Source: Geosiphon pyriformis (taxonomy: Eukaryota; Glomeromycota; Glomeromycetes; Archaeosporales; Geosiphonaceae). Taken from it: 64,000 bases of DNA. Positions 1 through 12,897 of this stretch are shown here, one piece after another. How positions within the stretch are numbered: position 1 is the stretch's first letter; every line of letters starts with the position of its first letter. The notes under the pieces were generated by a model that was not told the origin of the DNA, searched no databases, and was given only the letters and a program-made list of their open reading frames with translations. Made by a program: the position numbers and the translations under genes. The stretch spans positions 132,976-196,975 of the forward strand of contig JAAOMT010000752.1 in the NCBI GenBank assembly GCA_016748015.1, given 5' to 3'.

Positions 1-791
1 TTCCAAATGGTGATAAGGAATATGGGAAAACATACTTGAGATTGTGATAACAAGTATTTAGAGCATAGAAAGAGAAGAGAGAATGTAAAGAGTAGAGGAA
101 AGGATGAACTGCTCACTATAAAACTATAGCGAAGAGTTGGCTCAGTATTGAACTGATACTTTCCTGAACTGACAGAGAGGCTGTATATATAGCTAAATTA
201 CATCAGATCTACATACTATATTAGAACTATTTAAAATACATCAATTATTTATATACATTTAATTAATCAATTTATAATGAGCTTACTCAACATGTTATTT
301 TCTCAGAGCTAGTGATTTTTAGATGATCAGATTTAGATAGCTGAATCTAGAACATTAATTGTCAATCAATGATACCAATTGTGATTATGATCAACATAAT
401 CAGAAGTAGATCAATTGATTACATTTCTTGATAACTACTTTTAATCATTGATTGCAGATCTGGAATGTTAGATTGTTCTAATAAGGACATATAAGAATTT
501 TGAAGCATAACAAAATCTGTTGTTATCTGATTACATGCATCAATCATTCATTTCCATTGGTGTTTCTTAGTTTGCCAAAATTTCTTTATATCCAACTTAG
601 TTAAACTGTTGGATTGTGCCATATTTCTTTGTTGTAATTAGATTAATTGTTAATTATTTATTTCCAGATTGCCAGCTGATTTTGTTAATTAAGTGAGATA
701 ATGTAGGCTTTTTTCGCATAATTTTGATGTTAATTTCCATTGTATGTGTTGTAATTTTTGTATTGAAAAGTGTGAAAATCTTCTGGTAACA
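1..791 (-). repeat. LTR of retroelement family D (runs off window)
   Basis: Read on the minus strand this begins with TGTTACC at 791, the same TGTTAC start as the gypsy LTRs elsewhere in the window. It continues to the window edge, so its far end is unseen. A TATATATA box lies at 184-191. There is no open frame of note. It interrupts LINE ORF1 at 791/792. Decayed relatives in the same orientation are at 41271-41405 plus 58411-58643, and at 59326-60004; these matches define the family. Calling it an LTR is inference from the TGTTAC end, the TATA box and the repetition. The paired end, primer site and target duplication cannot be checked here. Confidence 0.55.
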
Positions 792-1252
792 ACACCTTGA
801 GGCTTCCCTAACACTTTTTTGGTTTTTATACACAAACCTTTTGGCATTTGATTAGGATCCTCTTCCACAAAAGCACCACTTTCACCATAGTCAACACTGG
901 TTTCTTTAACCAAGCACTCCTCCTCTATGTCAATACTCTCAGACTCAGTAGTGTTATCTGTCTCTGAACTCCATGAATGAGCACCAAGAGCTTCAGTAGC
1001 AACCCCTTTATTATAAATATTCTCTGCCAATACACCTCCTTTCCTTTTCTTCCTCGATGCAACCACCTTGAAACCACCCTTAGAACCAGAAACTTTAATA
1101 GTCTTCTTCATAACAGCAATAACAGGACCAACAGTGGCCTCATAATTGAAGAACAGTTTTGATTTATCATACTAAATAGTAAAAAACTTCTTTCGAAAAA
1201 AACTTTTGATTCTTTTTTGGGAATTTTGAACGAAGGAGAGAAAGAAGTTTAT
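792..1252 (-). pseudogene. LINE 5' end: 5' UTR and ORF1 N-terminus, cut by LTR D
   Basis: The 5' UTR spans 1112-1252 and the ORF1 start codon is at 1111. The peptide begins MKKTIKVSGSKGG, almost identical to ORF1 of LINE copy 2 (ATG at 6428), and the 5' UTRs align as well. Both copies start at the same point (AACTTCTTTCTCTC), which marks the true 5' end of this LINE subfamily. About 107 codons of ORF1 remain open before LTR D replaces the sequence at 791. The region is acidic and Ser-rich with a basic lysine/arginine patch near residues 20-25. The frame is clean while the LINE around it (copy 1) is shattered, so this is a younger insertion. The rest of the element should lie left of the window. 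Confidence 0.75.
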
Positions 1253-1259
1253 AACTTTT

Positions 1260-2180
1260 TTGTACATATAACACTGACTATTAATAATAAATAAATATAA
1301 ATAACCAAAAATTGTTATTAGACTTTGCTTTATACTTTATTAGTTAGAATAAATACATATAATTTTTCTAATCTATTAATATCTTATGAAAAAAAAACTT
1401 ATTCTATTGGCTATAATTTAAGTTTTTATATATGTAACAAATATATTGTAATTTGTTTTGCTAATAAGACATTTAAAAAAGCTGTTGTTAATTCTATTCT
1501 AGTTTTTAAGAATATAAATTTATATTGGGCTGGTTTTTCTTTGGCCTATTGTATTTAGTATAAATAATTAGATCATGTTTCTGATATATGTTCAGTGAAT
1601 AAGAATCTAGATAGTCATAGTAAAAAAATAGTCAATTTTCAAAATCAGATTTGTTTAACAAATATATATATATAAAAATAGACACTAATTGCTTATCCAG
1701 TTTTATTTAATAAAAAAACTTAGGTTCAAATTGATAATGAATCTATATTTTATTTGATATTTTCAGTTTCTTTTGGCATTAATTTATCTTTGAATGTTAA
1801 ATTTTTTCTGCTGGTTTTTCTGAAAGTAAATAACAGATTTTTTGCTCTTAAATACAGTTTTATTAATTTTATAAAATAAGTCAATAATCTGGCTAAGAGA
1901 TTAGATGAACTTGGATTAATAATTTTCTAATTTAGTTTTGGATATTAGCCATTGGTGATTTTTTTATTACAGAATTAAGAAGCAAATATAGTAATAAATA
2001 AAAATTTAGATGTAGCCACTAGTAGTAAGATTGTTACAAAGACAACATTTTTAGATTTGTTAATAATTTATAAGTTAGAAAATAATATAAAGAGTTTTTT
2101 AGATATAGTTTTGGATTTTTTAGCCAAAATAAACAATATTAGTCTGAATTTAGAATTTTATTTATCTTAATAACTAATTT
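1260..2180 (+). pseudogene. LINE copy 1 ORF1, C-terminal half (broken)
   Basis: Fragments at 1310-1560 read LLYTLLVR... then KKTYSIGYNLS, matching the region of copy 2 just downstream of its RRM-like domain and leading to the CCHC knuckle, whose cysteines are no longer visible. From about 1860 a fragment resembling the leucine-rich 'QISELTKRLN' stretch of copy 2 can be followed (VNNLAKRLDEL-like). Function by family: the ORF1 nucleic-acid chaperone of an APE-type LINE. It is not translatable as one product: stops and frameshifts occur every few tens of codons. Confidence 0.6.
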
Positions 2181-2189
2181 TGTTTAAAA

Positions 2190-5100
2190 AATCACTATGT
2201 GTAATGTTAAAAATATAAACAATTCTGCTAAACAAGAGAATATTACTTATTGGCACAAAAAAATAAATAATTTGATTTCTATTATTATTAAAACAAAATT
2301 AAAGAGAAAAATTCATTTATAAATTATTAACAAATTTGATAATATTTAAATGTTTACTTTTAGTTTGAACTCTGATTATCTAGATTTTGGTATTACAATT
2401 ATTATAAACATTGTATTAGTAAGACATGTATACAAAGCTTCAAAAGTTGCTGGTTAGTTTTTATTTATTAGGCTGCTTTTCAAAAATAAACTTTCTATTT
2501 CGATTTTGAAGCTATATACTAATACTGCATTGACAACATACTTGGCTTAAGCTAAAAATATAAATTTATTAATTGTAAAGACTATAAACAAATCTTCTTT
2601 TGTGATTTTAGATAGTAATTTTAATAAAGATAATTTTTGCAAATGTGTTAGTTTTAAAAAGTACTTTGATCTGAAACTAATTAATTTTTTAATAGAAAGC
2701 TCAATTGTAAAAATTCAACATGAAAAAATTTTAAAAGTGCTAAAAAGACAATTGACTACATATTTGTTTTTTAAGTCTAATTAATATGATAGTAAATTAT
2801 ATAATTCTAGATATTAATAAGTACTTTAACACTAATTATTAGGCTGTTTCTGTTTTTGTAGAGTTAAGTGGTTTGCTTAATATATAGTTAAACTCTCTTC
2901 ATAAACAGACTAATAGAAATTGTTAAAAGTTTGATTTCAAAAATTCTAATGATATCAAATAATCCAGATTTAAAAATACTATGATAAATAATACCACAAT
3001 ATTTTCTGATAAGTTTATTATATCTAAAAAATTTTCAGATTTGAATACAATATAAGATGTTATTTATAAGATAGTAGGCCTATTAATCAACAAGATATTC
3101 AAGAAAAAATGGTTCAAAAATTTTAATGATGTCTTTATTAAAGAATTTTTTAGGTTTTATAAGTTGGAAGTTTTAGTTTTAAAAATTATTAGATCTTTAT
3201 ATATAGGGCTCAATGATGAGTTTATTTTTTTAATGAGCCATTGAATGTTTCTGAACAGTAATAAAGCATTAAGTGTTTAGATTTTTTTAGACTTTGGTAC
3301 TAGTTTTGATTGTGTAAAGTCTGTTTTGTCTGGTGTAAAAAAATTTTATTGTGTCTCTAAGCTTATAGAGTTACTAAGAACTAAAAAATCAATTATTAAA
3401 TCTGCTATTAATAAACAGATAGAAAACCTTGCTATTAATATAAATCATATAATCAGAAATGTATTGAAGCATTTATTTTAAAAGATGGTTTTAAATTATT
3501 TGGTTGTTAATAATAAATTGGTTTTAAATTCTAATAAAATTAAATTCAAAGTTAATATAAAAATAAAAAGTTGAACAAGAAAGAAGTTGGTGTTGAATAG
3601 TGTTTTTAATTTATAGTATTATTAATATTTGCATTTAGATTATATTAATGATAGTGTTTTTTCTGAAATTATGAGTGTTATTACTTATAATAATATGTTA
3701 TAAATGATTAAGGACTTGCTTAATAGAAAAGCTGTTGGTTTGTTTAATATTATCAATAAATTTTAGAAATATTACAATGTTTTTGTTCTTATAATGCTCT
3801 TGGATTTTTTGAATTTCTGTTTAATATATAAATCTGTATTTTAATTTTGGAAAAAGACTTAAATATTAATAATTCCTAAACCTTATAAATAGAAAGATAT
3901 TTTAATTAATACTAGACCTATTGTAAAATTTGACTATTTTTATAGAATATACAGAATTCTGTTAAGTAATATTATTTAAAAAATAGTTTGGTTTAAATAA
4001 AAATATGTAATTGGTTTATTAAGTTTTTTGGCAGTATCTATAATAATAGAAATAATTGAATCATAATAAGTTTATTAATAAGTATTAAATACATAATAGT
4101 TTAGACCAGAACAAAATTTTCTCTTTTTTGCTCTAAAAAATTTTTTATGATCTTCTCTTATGTAAAATAAAAAAACATAAAAGTTTGTGTAATTATTATA
4201 TTAATATTAAGCTTGTTATTAAAACTAGCAGAATTGAAAACCAAGCTAGAATAATTTTCTACTTAGTGGCTGGTATTTTTGTTAATAATATAATTTAGAT
4301 AAAAAATAGTCAGACTATTATTCAGTATATTTTGAATATTGCAAGTAAATTTTTTAATATTAATAATATTTTTATTAACAATAAAAAAACAGTAGTCATT
4401 TCTATTAATCAGAAAATCAAGAATGCCTTTTTGTTAATAAGTGGCCAGCCAATATTTATTGCACAAAAAAGAAAGTTTTACAGATATTTGGGTATTTTTT
4501 TATTATCTGATAATTTATTTAAACTCAGTCTGGCAAAAATTCATTTAGATATTAAGTTTTTTGCTAATTTGGTTTAGAAAAAAGTCATTTTAGATAAACA
4601 GTTTTTTTATTTGGTCTTAATCATACTGTAACTTATAGTTGATTACAAAATTCAATTTAGTTTTGTCTCTAAAAATGTATACAAAAAATGGAATATGCTA
4701 ATTAGGAGAAGTTTGAGAATAAAAACTGGTTTGTTAAAGAATTTTTCCAATAAGACTTTTTATTATTTATCTTTGTATGACTTAAAGACATTTAAGTAAA
4801 TATAAGCAGAAAATAAAATAGTCTCTGTATTAAGTTTTGCAAATGCTAATAGCATTTTTAGTTATTTGTTTAATCATAGATTTTTAGATTTGCAAATGTT
4901 CAATTAGTCTCCCAATTATTTTCTGTAGTATTTTGTAAAGTTAAAAATCAGTCTAGTTAACAATTTTTTAACTAATATAATAAAATTTTTTTTTGGATTA
5001 TGATGTTTTTTTTGTAAACAATTTACTTTCTGCATTTCATTTTTCTGGTAGCACTTTGATGTCTTCTGTTTTGGGAAGTTCAGTATTTTATAATATTTGT

Positions 5101-5854
5101 TATTTACTTAAAAAGTTTGGTATTGCTTTTATTAAACAACTATCCAATAAAAAGATATTGGTCTTTAATTGGAAAAGCTTTTGTTATTGAAAAAGACTTG
5201 ATTTTAAGAGTCTAGTTTTTGTTTGGTTCAAGTTGGCATGTAATTATTTAGTCAATAACATTTTTTATTTTGCTAATTAACCACTTATTAATAGCTTTTA
5301 GTCTTTGAATATTCTTGATTTTAATTGTTTTTTTGCAGAAAAATATTATTTATCTGATGTTAATTTAGATGTTATTAATATTTATATGAACAAATCTTTG
5401 AAAAATTTGAATATATGTGCTATAAAATATAATGCAGCTGCATTTTTTATTAACTTAAATTTGAGTATGTGTATTAAAGTTAGTGATTTGATTTTTTTTA
5501 TTTTGCTAAAATTGCAGATTATTGCTTTAATCTTGAAATATGTTTTTGTTTTAGTATTATAATAGTACATTTAGATAACCAAACTGCTTTAAATATATGT
5601 ACTGTAGAATTAAATTCAGTTCTGTCAGATTTTTACAATTATTATTGGCTTAAGAAATATTGCATTGTAAATTCTGTTAAATATAAAAATTTGGATGTTG
5701 TTTGGTTTAAAATTAGAAACTATTTGGATTTTTTAAGTAATAAACATGCTAACAAACTAACTGATATAGCTGCATATTTAAATTTAGTGCTTTTTATTCT
5801 CATTAAAAATATATATATTAGAGCTAATTATGAATATAAATTGAAATTACATAT
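2190..5854 (+). pseudogene. LINE copy 1 ORF2: endonuclease, RT, RNase H (broken)
   Basis: Recognisable landmarks in order: the endonuclease region (about 2200-2900) with VFTFSLNSDYL and SSFVILDSNFNKD, where the family's G-G-D-F-N has become D-S-N-F-N; the RT region (about 3480-4800) with fragments matching the palm/thumb of copy 2, e.g. AQKRKFYRYLGIFLLSD near 4462-4512; the RNase H region (about 5300-5800) with NIYMNKSLKNL in place of YIDGSLKNL and SNKHANKLTDIA in place of GNEHADLIAGA. Catalytic Asp residues have mostly become Asn, the change expected from G-to-A mutation. The frame stops at the LTR junction 5854/5855. Confidence 0.7.
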
Positions 5855-6292
5855 TGTTATTCAAATAAAAAAACCAATCTGAAAAATATTGAAAAAAATA
5901 TGATTAAAAACATAATAACTTAAAAAAATATAATAATATAAAATAATACAGAATAATATATTATAATTCAAGATAATATAAGATAATATACAATAACATA
6001 AAATAACTAACAATAATATAAAATAATTAATTATAATATAAAAAAATAAAGTAATAACAGAAATAATAAACAATAGCTAATAATAACAAGTAATTAAAAG
6101 CAATCTTATAAAATTAAAAAATATATATAAAAGTTAGTAGTATTAACAAATAAAAAAAAACAGACAGAAAATAAAAACTTATTTCCAAAAAAACATATTT
6201 TAGCTTTAAAACTTAATAAATTTCTTTTATTTTATTTTTTCTATATTTTTATATTTACAATTAAATAAAAAATATTGTTTAATTTACTCAAT
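5855..6292 (+). repeat. B-type LTR, left arm (split by LINE copy 2)
   Basis: Starts with TGTTATTCAAAT, a decayed form of the family B LTR start TGTTACTTAAAG at 15444, and follows family B through its array of ATAACAT/ATAATAT units (about 5930-6060) and the TATATATA region (about 6120). Similarity fades after about 6225, so the last 65 bp could be LTR, target sequence or LINE leader. The rest of this LTR appears at 13029 on the far side of LINE copy 2. The match rests on eye alignment of strongly decayed sequence. Confidence 0.65.
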
Positions 6293-6427
6293 AACTTCTT
6301 TCTCTCTTTCATCCAAAATTCCCAAAAGAGTCAAAAGTTTTTTCAAAAGAAGTTTTTTACCATTTAGTATGATAAATCAAAACTGTTCTTCAATTATAAA
6401 GTCACTGTTGGCTCTGTTATTGCTGTT
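6293..6427 (+). promoter_or_regulatory. 5' UTR / presumed internal promoter of LINE copy 2
   Basis: This 135-bp leader is shared with 1112-1252 (reverse strand) and, in decayed form, with the start of copy 5 near 60010. It begins with a pyrimidine tract (AACTTCTTTCTCTC). LINEs of this type usually carry an internal promoter in the leader; no specific promoter motif is visible. Copies 3 and 4 have an unrelated leader. Confidence 0.45.
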
Positions 6428-8227
6428 ATGAAGAAGACTATTAAAGTTTCTGGTTCTGAGGGTGGTTTCAAGGCAGTTGCATCGAGAAAGAAAAAGAAGA
6501 GAGGTGTATTGGCAGAGGGTATTAATAATAGAAGAGTTGCTGCTAAAGCTTCTGGTGTTTGTTTATGGGGTTTTGAGACAGGTGACACTACTGAGTCTAA
6601 GAGTATTGACATAGAGAAGGAGTGCTTGGTTGAAGAAACCAGTGTTGACTATGGTAAGAGTAGTGCTTTTACAGAAGGAAATCCTAATTAAATGCCAAAG
6701 AGTTTGTGTGTAAAAACCAAAAAGGTATTAGGGAAGCCTTTGAGTGTGATTAATTATGGTACTGTCAATACAAATGATAATGTATTAGATGATTTCTTTC
6801 TTTTTCCACCCTCTCTACCTATCAAACCATCTGTTCAAGTACCTGTTCACAAATCATTTGGTTTAGATATTGATCTTGTGGCCATCGCTGAGAAGTCTTT
6901 TCAGAAAAAATTGAGTTTTATCAGGAAAATTTTTTCAAGTGTGAATAGTTTTGGGGGGGCTTCTACTCCCTCAAAATTTGGTGAAATTATTCGTGTGACT
7001 TTTACTTTGGAAAAGGCAATGATGGCTGCTGGGAAGTTGGCAAATGATCATAGTATTGTGGTAAACACCAATCTTAAGTGCTCTGTAAACAACCATACGA
7101 ATTGGGCAATTGTGTTAAAAAAAATTTCTGTGGAAACTTCTATTGAGACTGTACACGCAGCTGTGTCTGTATTTGAACAAATTAAAATGATCAAAATGCA
7201 ACTGGTGGGTTTATGACAAAAGGTGATCATCGAATTGGAAGATCAAAGTCAGGCTGCTCTGTTGGCTGTTGAATGGTCGATCCTCATTGGTAAAGATGCA
7301 GTTTGTGTGATCAGGGCTGATATCAATAAACAGACATGGGATATTAAAGATAAATTTAGGACATTGCTCTACACTCTTCTTATAGGAACAATGGCTTATG
7401 ATTTGTGGGATTTCATTGGTTTTGTGGGTGAGAAAACATGCTTAATCAAATACAACTTTGTTAATTATACTCATGCATAATGTGCTACTGTGTGTTTTGG
7501 TTTTGAAAATAACATAACTTGGGCTGTGGCCAATACACCAGTTATAAAAAACATTGGTCTCTGCTGGTCATATTTGGTCACCTCTTTATGTTCTGTTTGC
7601 AATTCTCTAGGTCACTCAAGTTTGGTTTGTAAATCAGCTGGTGCGTTCTCTATTTCTAAGAGCAAGAGGGCTCTTTTCTCAGCCCAGGATAAGTTTAGAT
7701 TGGCCAAAATTTATAAGAAAAAATCTGCACCTGTTTCTAGGCCTCTGGCTTTTGGTGGAAAAACTTGGGTGAATGTGGTTGGCAAATTTTCCTTCCATGC
7801 GCCTTCTGATAGTCCATTTTTACTTGGTTCCATCAATAGTAGTAAACCTATCTCTCTTGTTGGTAGTGTTTTAGAGATTTGTCTAGTCAGTATTGAGAAC
7901 AGTCTTATCAACTTCACAGAACAGATTAGTGAATTGACTAAGAGGTTGAATTCACTTATACTGGTGGTTTCCCAATCTAGCTCTAGATGTGAGCTGCCGG
8001 TGACCCCCCTATCTCAGATTCAAGAGAAGGATACAGTGATGAGAGTGGGTTCAGGTAAAGTCACTAGTGATGAGACTGTTATGATTGTGGACCTTTTGGC
8101 ATCCTCCCATGTTGTTAAGTTGGAAAAAATGTTGGAAGGACTCTTCAAATCTGTTTTAAGCTTATCTGTCTGTTTCGATAATTTGGTTTTAGCAAGTAGT
8201 GTGTCCTCACAAACTTCTTCTCAATGA
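6428..8227 (+). pseudogene. LINE copy 2 ORF1 (RRM-like, CCHC knuckle), 3 in-frame stops
   Basis: One reading frame of 600 codons interrupted by TAA at 6689, TGA at 7214 and TAA at 7478, each explainable by a single C-to-T or G-to-A change. Order: a basic N-terminus (residues 1-30), an acidic linker, an RRM-like domain at about 7100-7320 (VLKKISVE as RNP2-like, KVIIELED as RNP1-like), a CCHC knuckle CSVCNSLGHSSLVC at 7589-7630, a conserved KIYKKKSAPVSRP motif, and a C-terminal leucine-rich helical stretch that may form a coiled coil (about 7900-7965). Known role of the family: binding and chaperoning the LINE RNA. The N-terminus is that of subfamily 'MKKTIKV', unlike copies 3 and 4. The ORF1 stop is followed within about 15-20 bp by ORF2. 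Confidence 0.8.
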
Positions 8228-8239
8228 GTGAGCTGATCT

Positions 8240-11200
8240 GAAAAATTGCCATATGCAATATTCATGAGATGAACAATCCTGCAAAACAAGATGATGTCAT
8301 TCATTGACACAAGGACATAAACAATCTTATTTTTATTGTTACGGAGTCAAGGCTTAAAGAAAAAATATGACTCTGGATAACCAACAGATTTGTTGGTGTT
8401 CAGGTGTTTACTTCTGGTCTGAATTCTGGTTATCTAGGTGCTGGTGTTGTAATTATTATGAATTTTTCTTTAGCTAGGCATGTATGTAAAGTCTCTAAGG
8501 TGCTGGGTCAGCTCTTATCTATTAAATTACTTTTCAAAAACAAACTTTCAGTGTCAATTTTAGGACTTTACACTGGTGCATCTGTGGCAGTTTGGTTTTT
8601 TTAGGCTGATGTAATCAACTCTCTTATTACAAGGGCTGTTAATGAGTCTTCTTTTGTTGTTCTTGGCAGTGATTTTAATGAAGATGGGACTCATAGGTGT
8701 GCTAGTTTCAAAAAATGCCTTGATTTGGGGCTGGTTAATTCTTTGGTTGGGAGCCAGACCTTGAAGATGCCTACTTGGGCAAATTCTAAAAGTGTTCAAA
8801 AAACAATTGATTTCATGTTTGTTTCTTCTAATCTGGTTAATGCACTAGTACATCATAATGTTTTGGATGTTAGTGAGCATTTTGACATGGATCATCAGGC
8901 TGTTTCTGTGTCTTTGAGTTTGGGTGGGCTTTTGGACACATGGTTGAACTCTTTTTGCAAACAAGCAAACAGGAACAAATGAAAATTTGATTTCAAGGGT
9001 GCTAATAAAAATAAATGGGTTAATTTTAGGTGTGCTACATTGAATAATGCCACAATGTTCATGAATGCATCAGAAAAGTTTTTAGATCTAGATGCTATGT
9101 GGGAGATTATTCGCAAAATTATGGTTTTTTCGGCAAATGAAGTGTAAAAAAATGGTTCAAGAGCTTTAATGAAGTCCTCACCAAAAAATCTTCAAGGTTT
9201 CACAAGTTAGAGCTTTTAGTTTCTAGGATTATCAAGACATCTTGTGGAGAGATGTTGAGTGTTTTGATTCTCTCATGAGATGTTAGAATTCTCTGGATGG
9301 TGATAGAGCTTCGGTCATTTAGTCTATAATAACTTCTAGTGTAGACTTTGGTCATGTTCATTCTGCTCTTTTAGGTGCCAAGAAATCCTATTGTGCATCA
9401 AAGCTTGCTGAATCTCAGTGTGCTAAAGATGCAAATATTAGGTCTGTCATTGATAAAAGGATGGAGAGTTTTGAAATGAATAAGGGTTACACAATAAGAA
9501 ACATGCTTGAACATTCGTTTCATAAAGTGGTGCTCAATTACTTGGTTGTTGATGATGAACTGATTTTGGAATCTGATTTGGTTAGGTCTAAGGTAAATGT
9601 AATCATGGAAGGTTGGACCAGGAAATGTCAGGTAGTTGATAGTGTCTCAGATGATTGGTGCCACCAATACCATCCATTGGAGTATGTTTTTGATGAAGTC
9701 TTTTCTGGTGTAATGAATTCAGTCAGTTTCAATAAATTGTTTAAGGTAGTTTCTGATCTTCCTGATAACAAAGCTGCCGGTTTGTTGAAGATATCTAATA
9801 AACTTTGGAAACATTGTGATAAGCTGGTTCTGGACATGTTTTTGGTGCTTTTAAATTTTTGTTTGACTGGTGAATCTGTATCTGGTCTTTGGAAAGAGAC
9901 CTGGGTCTCGATAATTCTCAAATCTTATAAGTAAGAAGGCATTTTAATAAATACACATTCCATTGTATTACTCGAAATGATTTACAAGATTCTTTCCAAA
10001 ATTCTCTCTAATAGGATTTCTACAGTCTGCAATGCTTTTAATGTTCTTTGTGGAGACAATTTTTTGGTTTTGAAGGGTATAATTACTCAGTCTCCCATTT
10101 TTGCTATCAGTTCAATAGTTGAAGATGCCTTGGAGAAGGACTGGGAACTCTGACTGGTTTTGCAGGACATGCGAAAAGCTTATGATTCAGTCAGCTGGGA
10201 GCATCTTGAGAAAAGTTTGATTAGGATTAAAATGTGTAGCAAATTCATTCAATATTTTGGTAGTATTTACAGAGATCGTACCAACCAAGTTATAACAGAT
10301 TTTGGTTTGACTAATGGTTATCATGTTTATGATAGTTTGGATCAAAGGGAAGTTTTCTCTTCACTTCTGTGGCACATATTTTATAATCCTCTGTTGTGTA
10401 AGGTCAAGAGACAGGAAAGTGTATGTGGATACAGATTAAACTCTTATTTTGTCTCCAAAAGTGGTTGCCCTGAATCTCAAGCTGGGCTCTCTTCTTTTTT
10501 TGCTGCTGGTGCTTTTGTTGATAACACAATTTGGATTGGTAGCAGTTAGACTGCTACTCAACATATTTTTAATGTTGCTAGTGAATTTTTTCAGGTTAAT
10601 GATATCTCAATTAATAATGACAAAACAGTGGCCATTCTAATTAATAGTCAAGTCAGTAGTCCTTTCCTTTCTATTAGTAGTTTACCCATCTCTATTGCCA
10701 AAAAGAAGGAGTCTCATCAGTATCTGGGTATTTTTCTTTCAACTGAGGGTCTTTTGAGATCTAGTTTAGCTAAAGCACATTTGGACATTCAATTTTTTGT
10801 CAATTTGGTTCTAAAAAAAACTGTCTCCGATAAACAATTCTTATACTTGGTGTCAGCAGTTCTCCAACCCATAGTCAGTTATCAAACACAATTTAGTTTT
10901 GTTCCGGTCAGCATCTGTAGCAAATGGGATGCTCTGATTCGTAAAGGCTTAAAGCTTAAGTCTGGTTTCTCCCTCAATTTTCCTAGTAATATGCTTTATC
11001 ACCCTTTTTTTTATGGTTTGAAATCTTTTTCACAAGTTTAGTCTGAATGCAAGGTTGCCTTTCTTGTCAGTTTTGTAAACTCTGGTGGGATTTTGGGTCA
11101 CCTGTTTGTGCATAGGTCTCATAATTTACAAGTCCAGTGTTGACATCCTGTTCATCTATTGAGTTTTCCTGTTTGTGTTCATGTCAGTGCTTTTAATAAC

Positions 11201-12897
11201 TTTTTGGTGGGCATAGTCCATATTCTTCTTGATTGCAATTTGTCTTTGGGTGGCTTTTTGGCCAACTCTTTTTGGTTCTGCAGTAGCATTCCCATGTTTT
11301 CCATTCTGGGCGAGTTGATGTTTTCCAGATTTCTCTCTTCTCTCTGGAGGTTCAGTGTTGCTTTCGTGGACCAACTTCATAATCGTCATGGTGCTGTATT
11401 TGATTGGTACATCTTCAAGCAGTGGAAAAGGCTCAATCTCTGTGGCCCTATCTCTGAGTGGTTTAAGCTTGCTATGGTTTTTCTTAATAGTGTGAATTCT
11501 CTCCCTGCTGGTCCTCTAGCTTTGGATGGTGCTGTTTCTCTGAACATCCTTGATTTTGATGATTTTGTTTCTATTCATGACTGTTTTTCTTGTGTTGAGT
11601 CAAGTGACATATCTGTATACATAGATGGATCTCTGAAGAATTTGGGCACAACAGACTGTAGAGCTGGTGCTGTCGCTTTTTTCGAGAACATTGGTTTGGG
11701 CCTTGGTGTTGGTGTTTCAGGTTTGATGTCATCTACTTTGGCAGAATTGCAGACTATTACATTGGCCTTGGAGTGTGTTCCTGCATCTAGTTCTGTTCAG
11801 TTGTTCTCAGATAGTCAATCTGTTCTGGATGCATGCAAGTCTGAATTGAGTTTTGTGTATCCAGATTTTTGCAATCAGTGCTGGGTAGAGCGCCGACATA
11901 TTGCAAACATTATTAGATATAAGAACTTAAGTGTTAATTGGCACAAGGTAGAAGGTCACTCTGGCATTTCTGGAAATGAGCATGCTGACTTGATTGCTGG
12001 TGCTGCTTCTCTTTCTGGTTGGCATCTTATTCCTTGCTTGGATGAACATTTTATAGTTGCTAATAATAGTGTAGTTTCTGAAAATTCCAAACATTTTGTT
12101 TGCAATATTTATCACTCCATTTGTTGTGCATATTGGGAAGTTGATTTTGGCTCTAAGTTCTTGGCTAATAGCTTGCTTTCTGAGGTAGATTGGCCCTGCT
12201 CCTCGCTGGTTTGGCATTCTGATTTGCATATGGCCACCAGTTTTACTAGCAAACCTTTGGTTGGCATCCATACTTATTTCATGAAGACTTTGCATCATCA
12301 GCTTCCTGTTGCAGTTTGGAAGTGCTTCTACAATAGACATTATCTTGGTGTGCTTTGTTTATATTGTGGTGAGGTGGAGACTTTAATCACGTGTTTTTTT
12401 GTAAAATCGACAATTCTACTTGATCCCATATATTGAACTCTCATGTCAATTCTTGGAAAACTCTTTCTGGTTTATCTCATTCTTTTTCTTGTGTGTTGTA
12501 GCTGTTATCATCTTGTGTTTCTGATTTTTCAGTCTCTATAGCCCTTTATAAAGGTTTTGTGTTTAATGGTTGGTTTCGTGAAGCTGTTTCCATCTTTTAT
12601 GATCCAAAGGTGGCTGGTTTGGAGATTGTTAAGTTTGTAAGATCTTTTGGTCTCGCTTTTAGAGATAATATCTGGTTGGTCTGAGTTAAATATCAAGTCT
12701 ATATAGAGAAAGCCAACCTAATTCCACTAGATGGTTTGGTTTTTGCAACAGTTTCAGGTTTGGCTTCAGAGTTTTCTGCTGGTGTGGTCAAATTGCTTGG
12801 CATTGCTAAGGCATTGGGTGTTTGTTTTGGTTTTCGCAAATCATGTTTATTTTTCTCAGATATAAATGACTCTGTTTCTGTTTATATAATTGTATAG
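8240..12897 (+). pseudogene. LINE copy 2 ORF2: APE endonuclease - RT - RNase H - C2HC
   Basis: No clear ATG; the frame begins around KIAICNIHEMNNPAKQ. Endonuclease about 8240-9130: the Glu of TESRL is present, G-G-D-F-N reads GSDFN, and MDHQAV is kept. A frameshift near 9145 moves the frame. RT about 9750-11040: LQDMRKAYDSV is intact, but the catalytic F-V-D-D reads FVDN (10513-10524), a G-to-A change that would abolish polymerase activity. RNase H about 11600-12010 has all four acidic residues (YIDGS, LAELQ, FSDSQ, NEHAD). A second frameshift near 12390 precedes the C-terminal CLYC...HVFFC zinc-binding motif, and the frame ends at TAG 12895-12897. Role: target-primed reverse transcription in the nucleus. 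This copy is dead, but its domains are easy to read. Confidence 0.85.

Larger units (their letters stand above)
1253..5854 (+). mobile_element. LINE copy 1, heavily decayed
   Basis: Translated plus-strand fragments align in order with LINE copy 2: end of the ORF1 RRM-like region (from about 1260), endonuclease, reverse transcriptase and RNase H. The 5' part is cut off at 1252 by the minus-strand LINE insertion, and the 3' part is replaced at 5855 by a B-type LTR. Nearly every domain holds several stops and frameshifts, and the base composition is far more AT-rich than copies 2 and 4, so this is one of the oldest layers in the window. Confidence 0.8.

Noticed and set aside
792-5854. Twin-priming inversion: the minus-strand LINE 5' piece and plus-strand copy 1 as one insertion
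   Set aside because: The geometry would fit, but the inverted piece has a clean frame and moderate base composition while copy 1 is shattered and very AT-rich, so they differ in age. Nested insertion explains it better.
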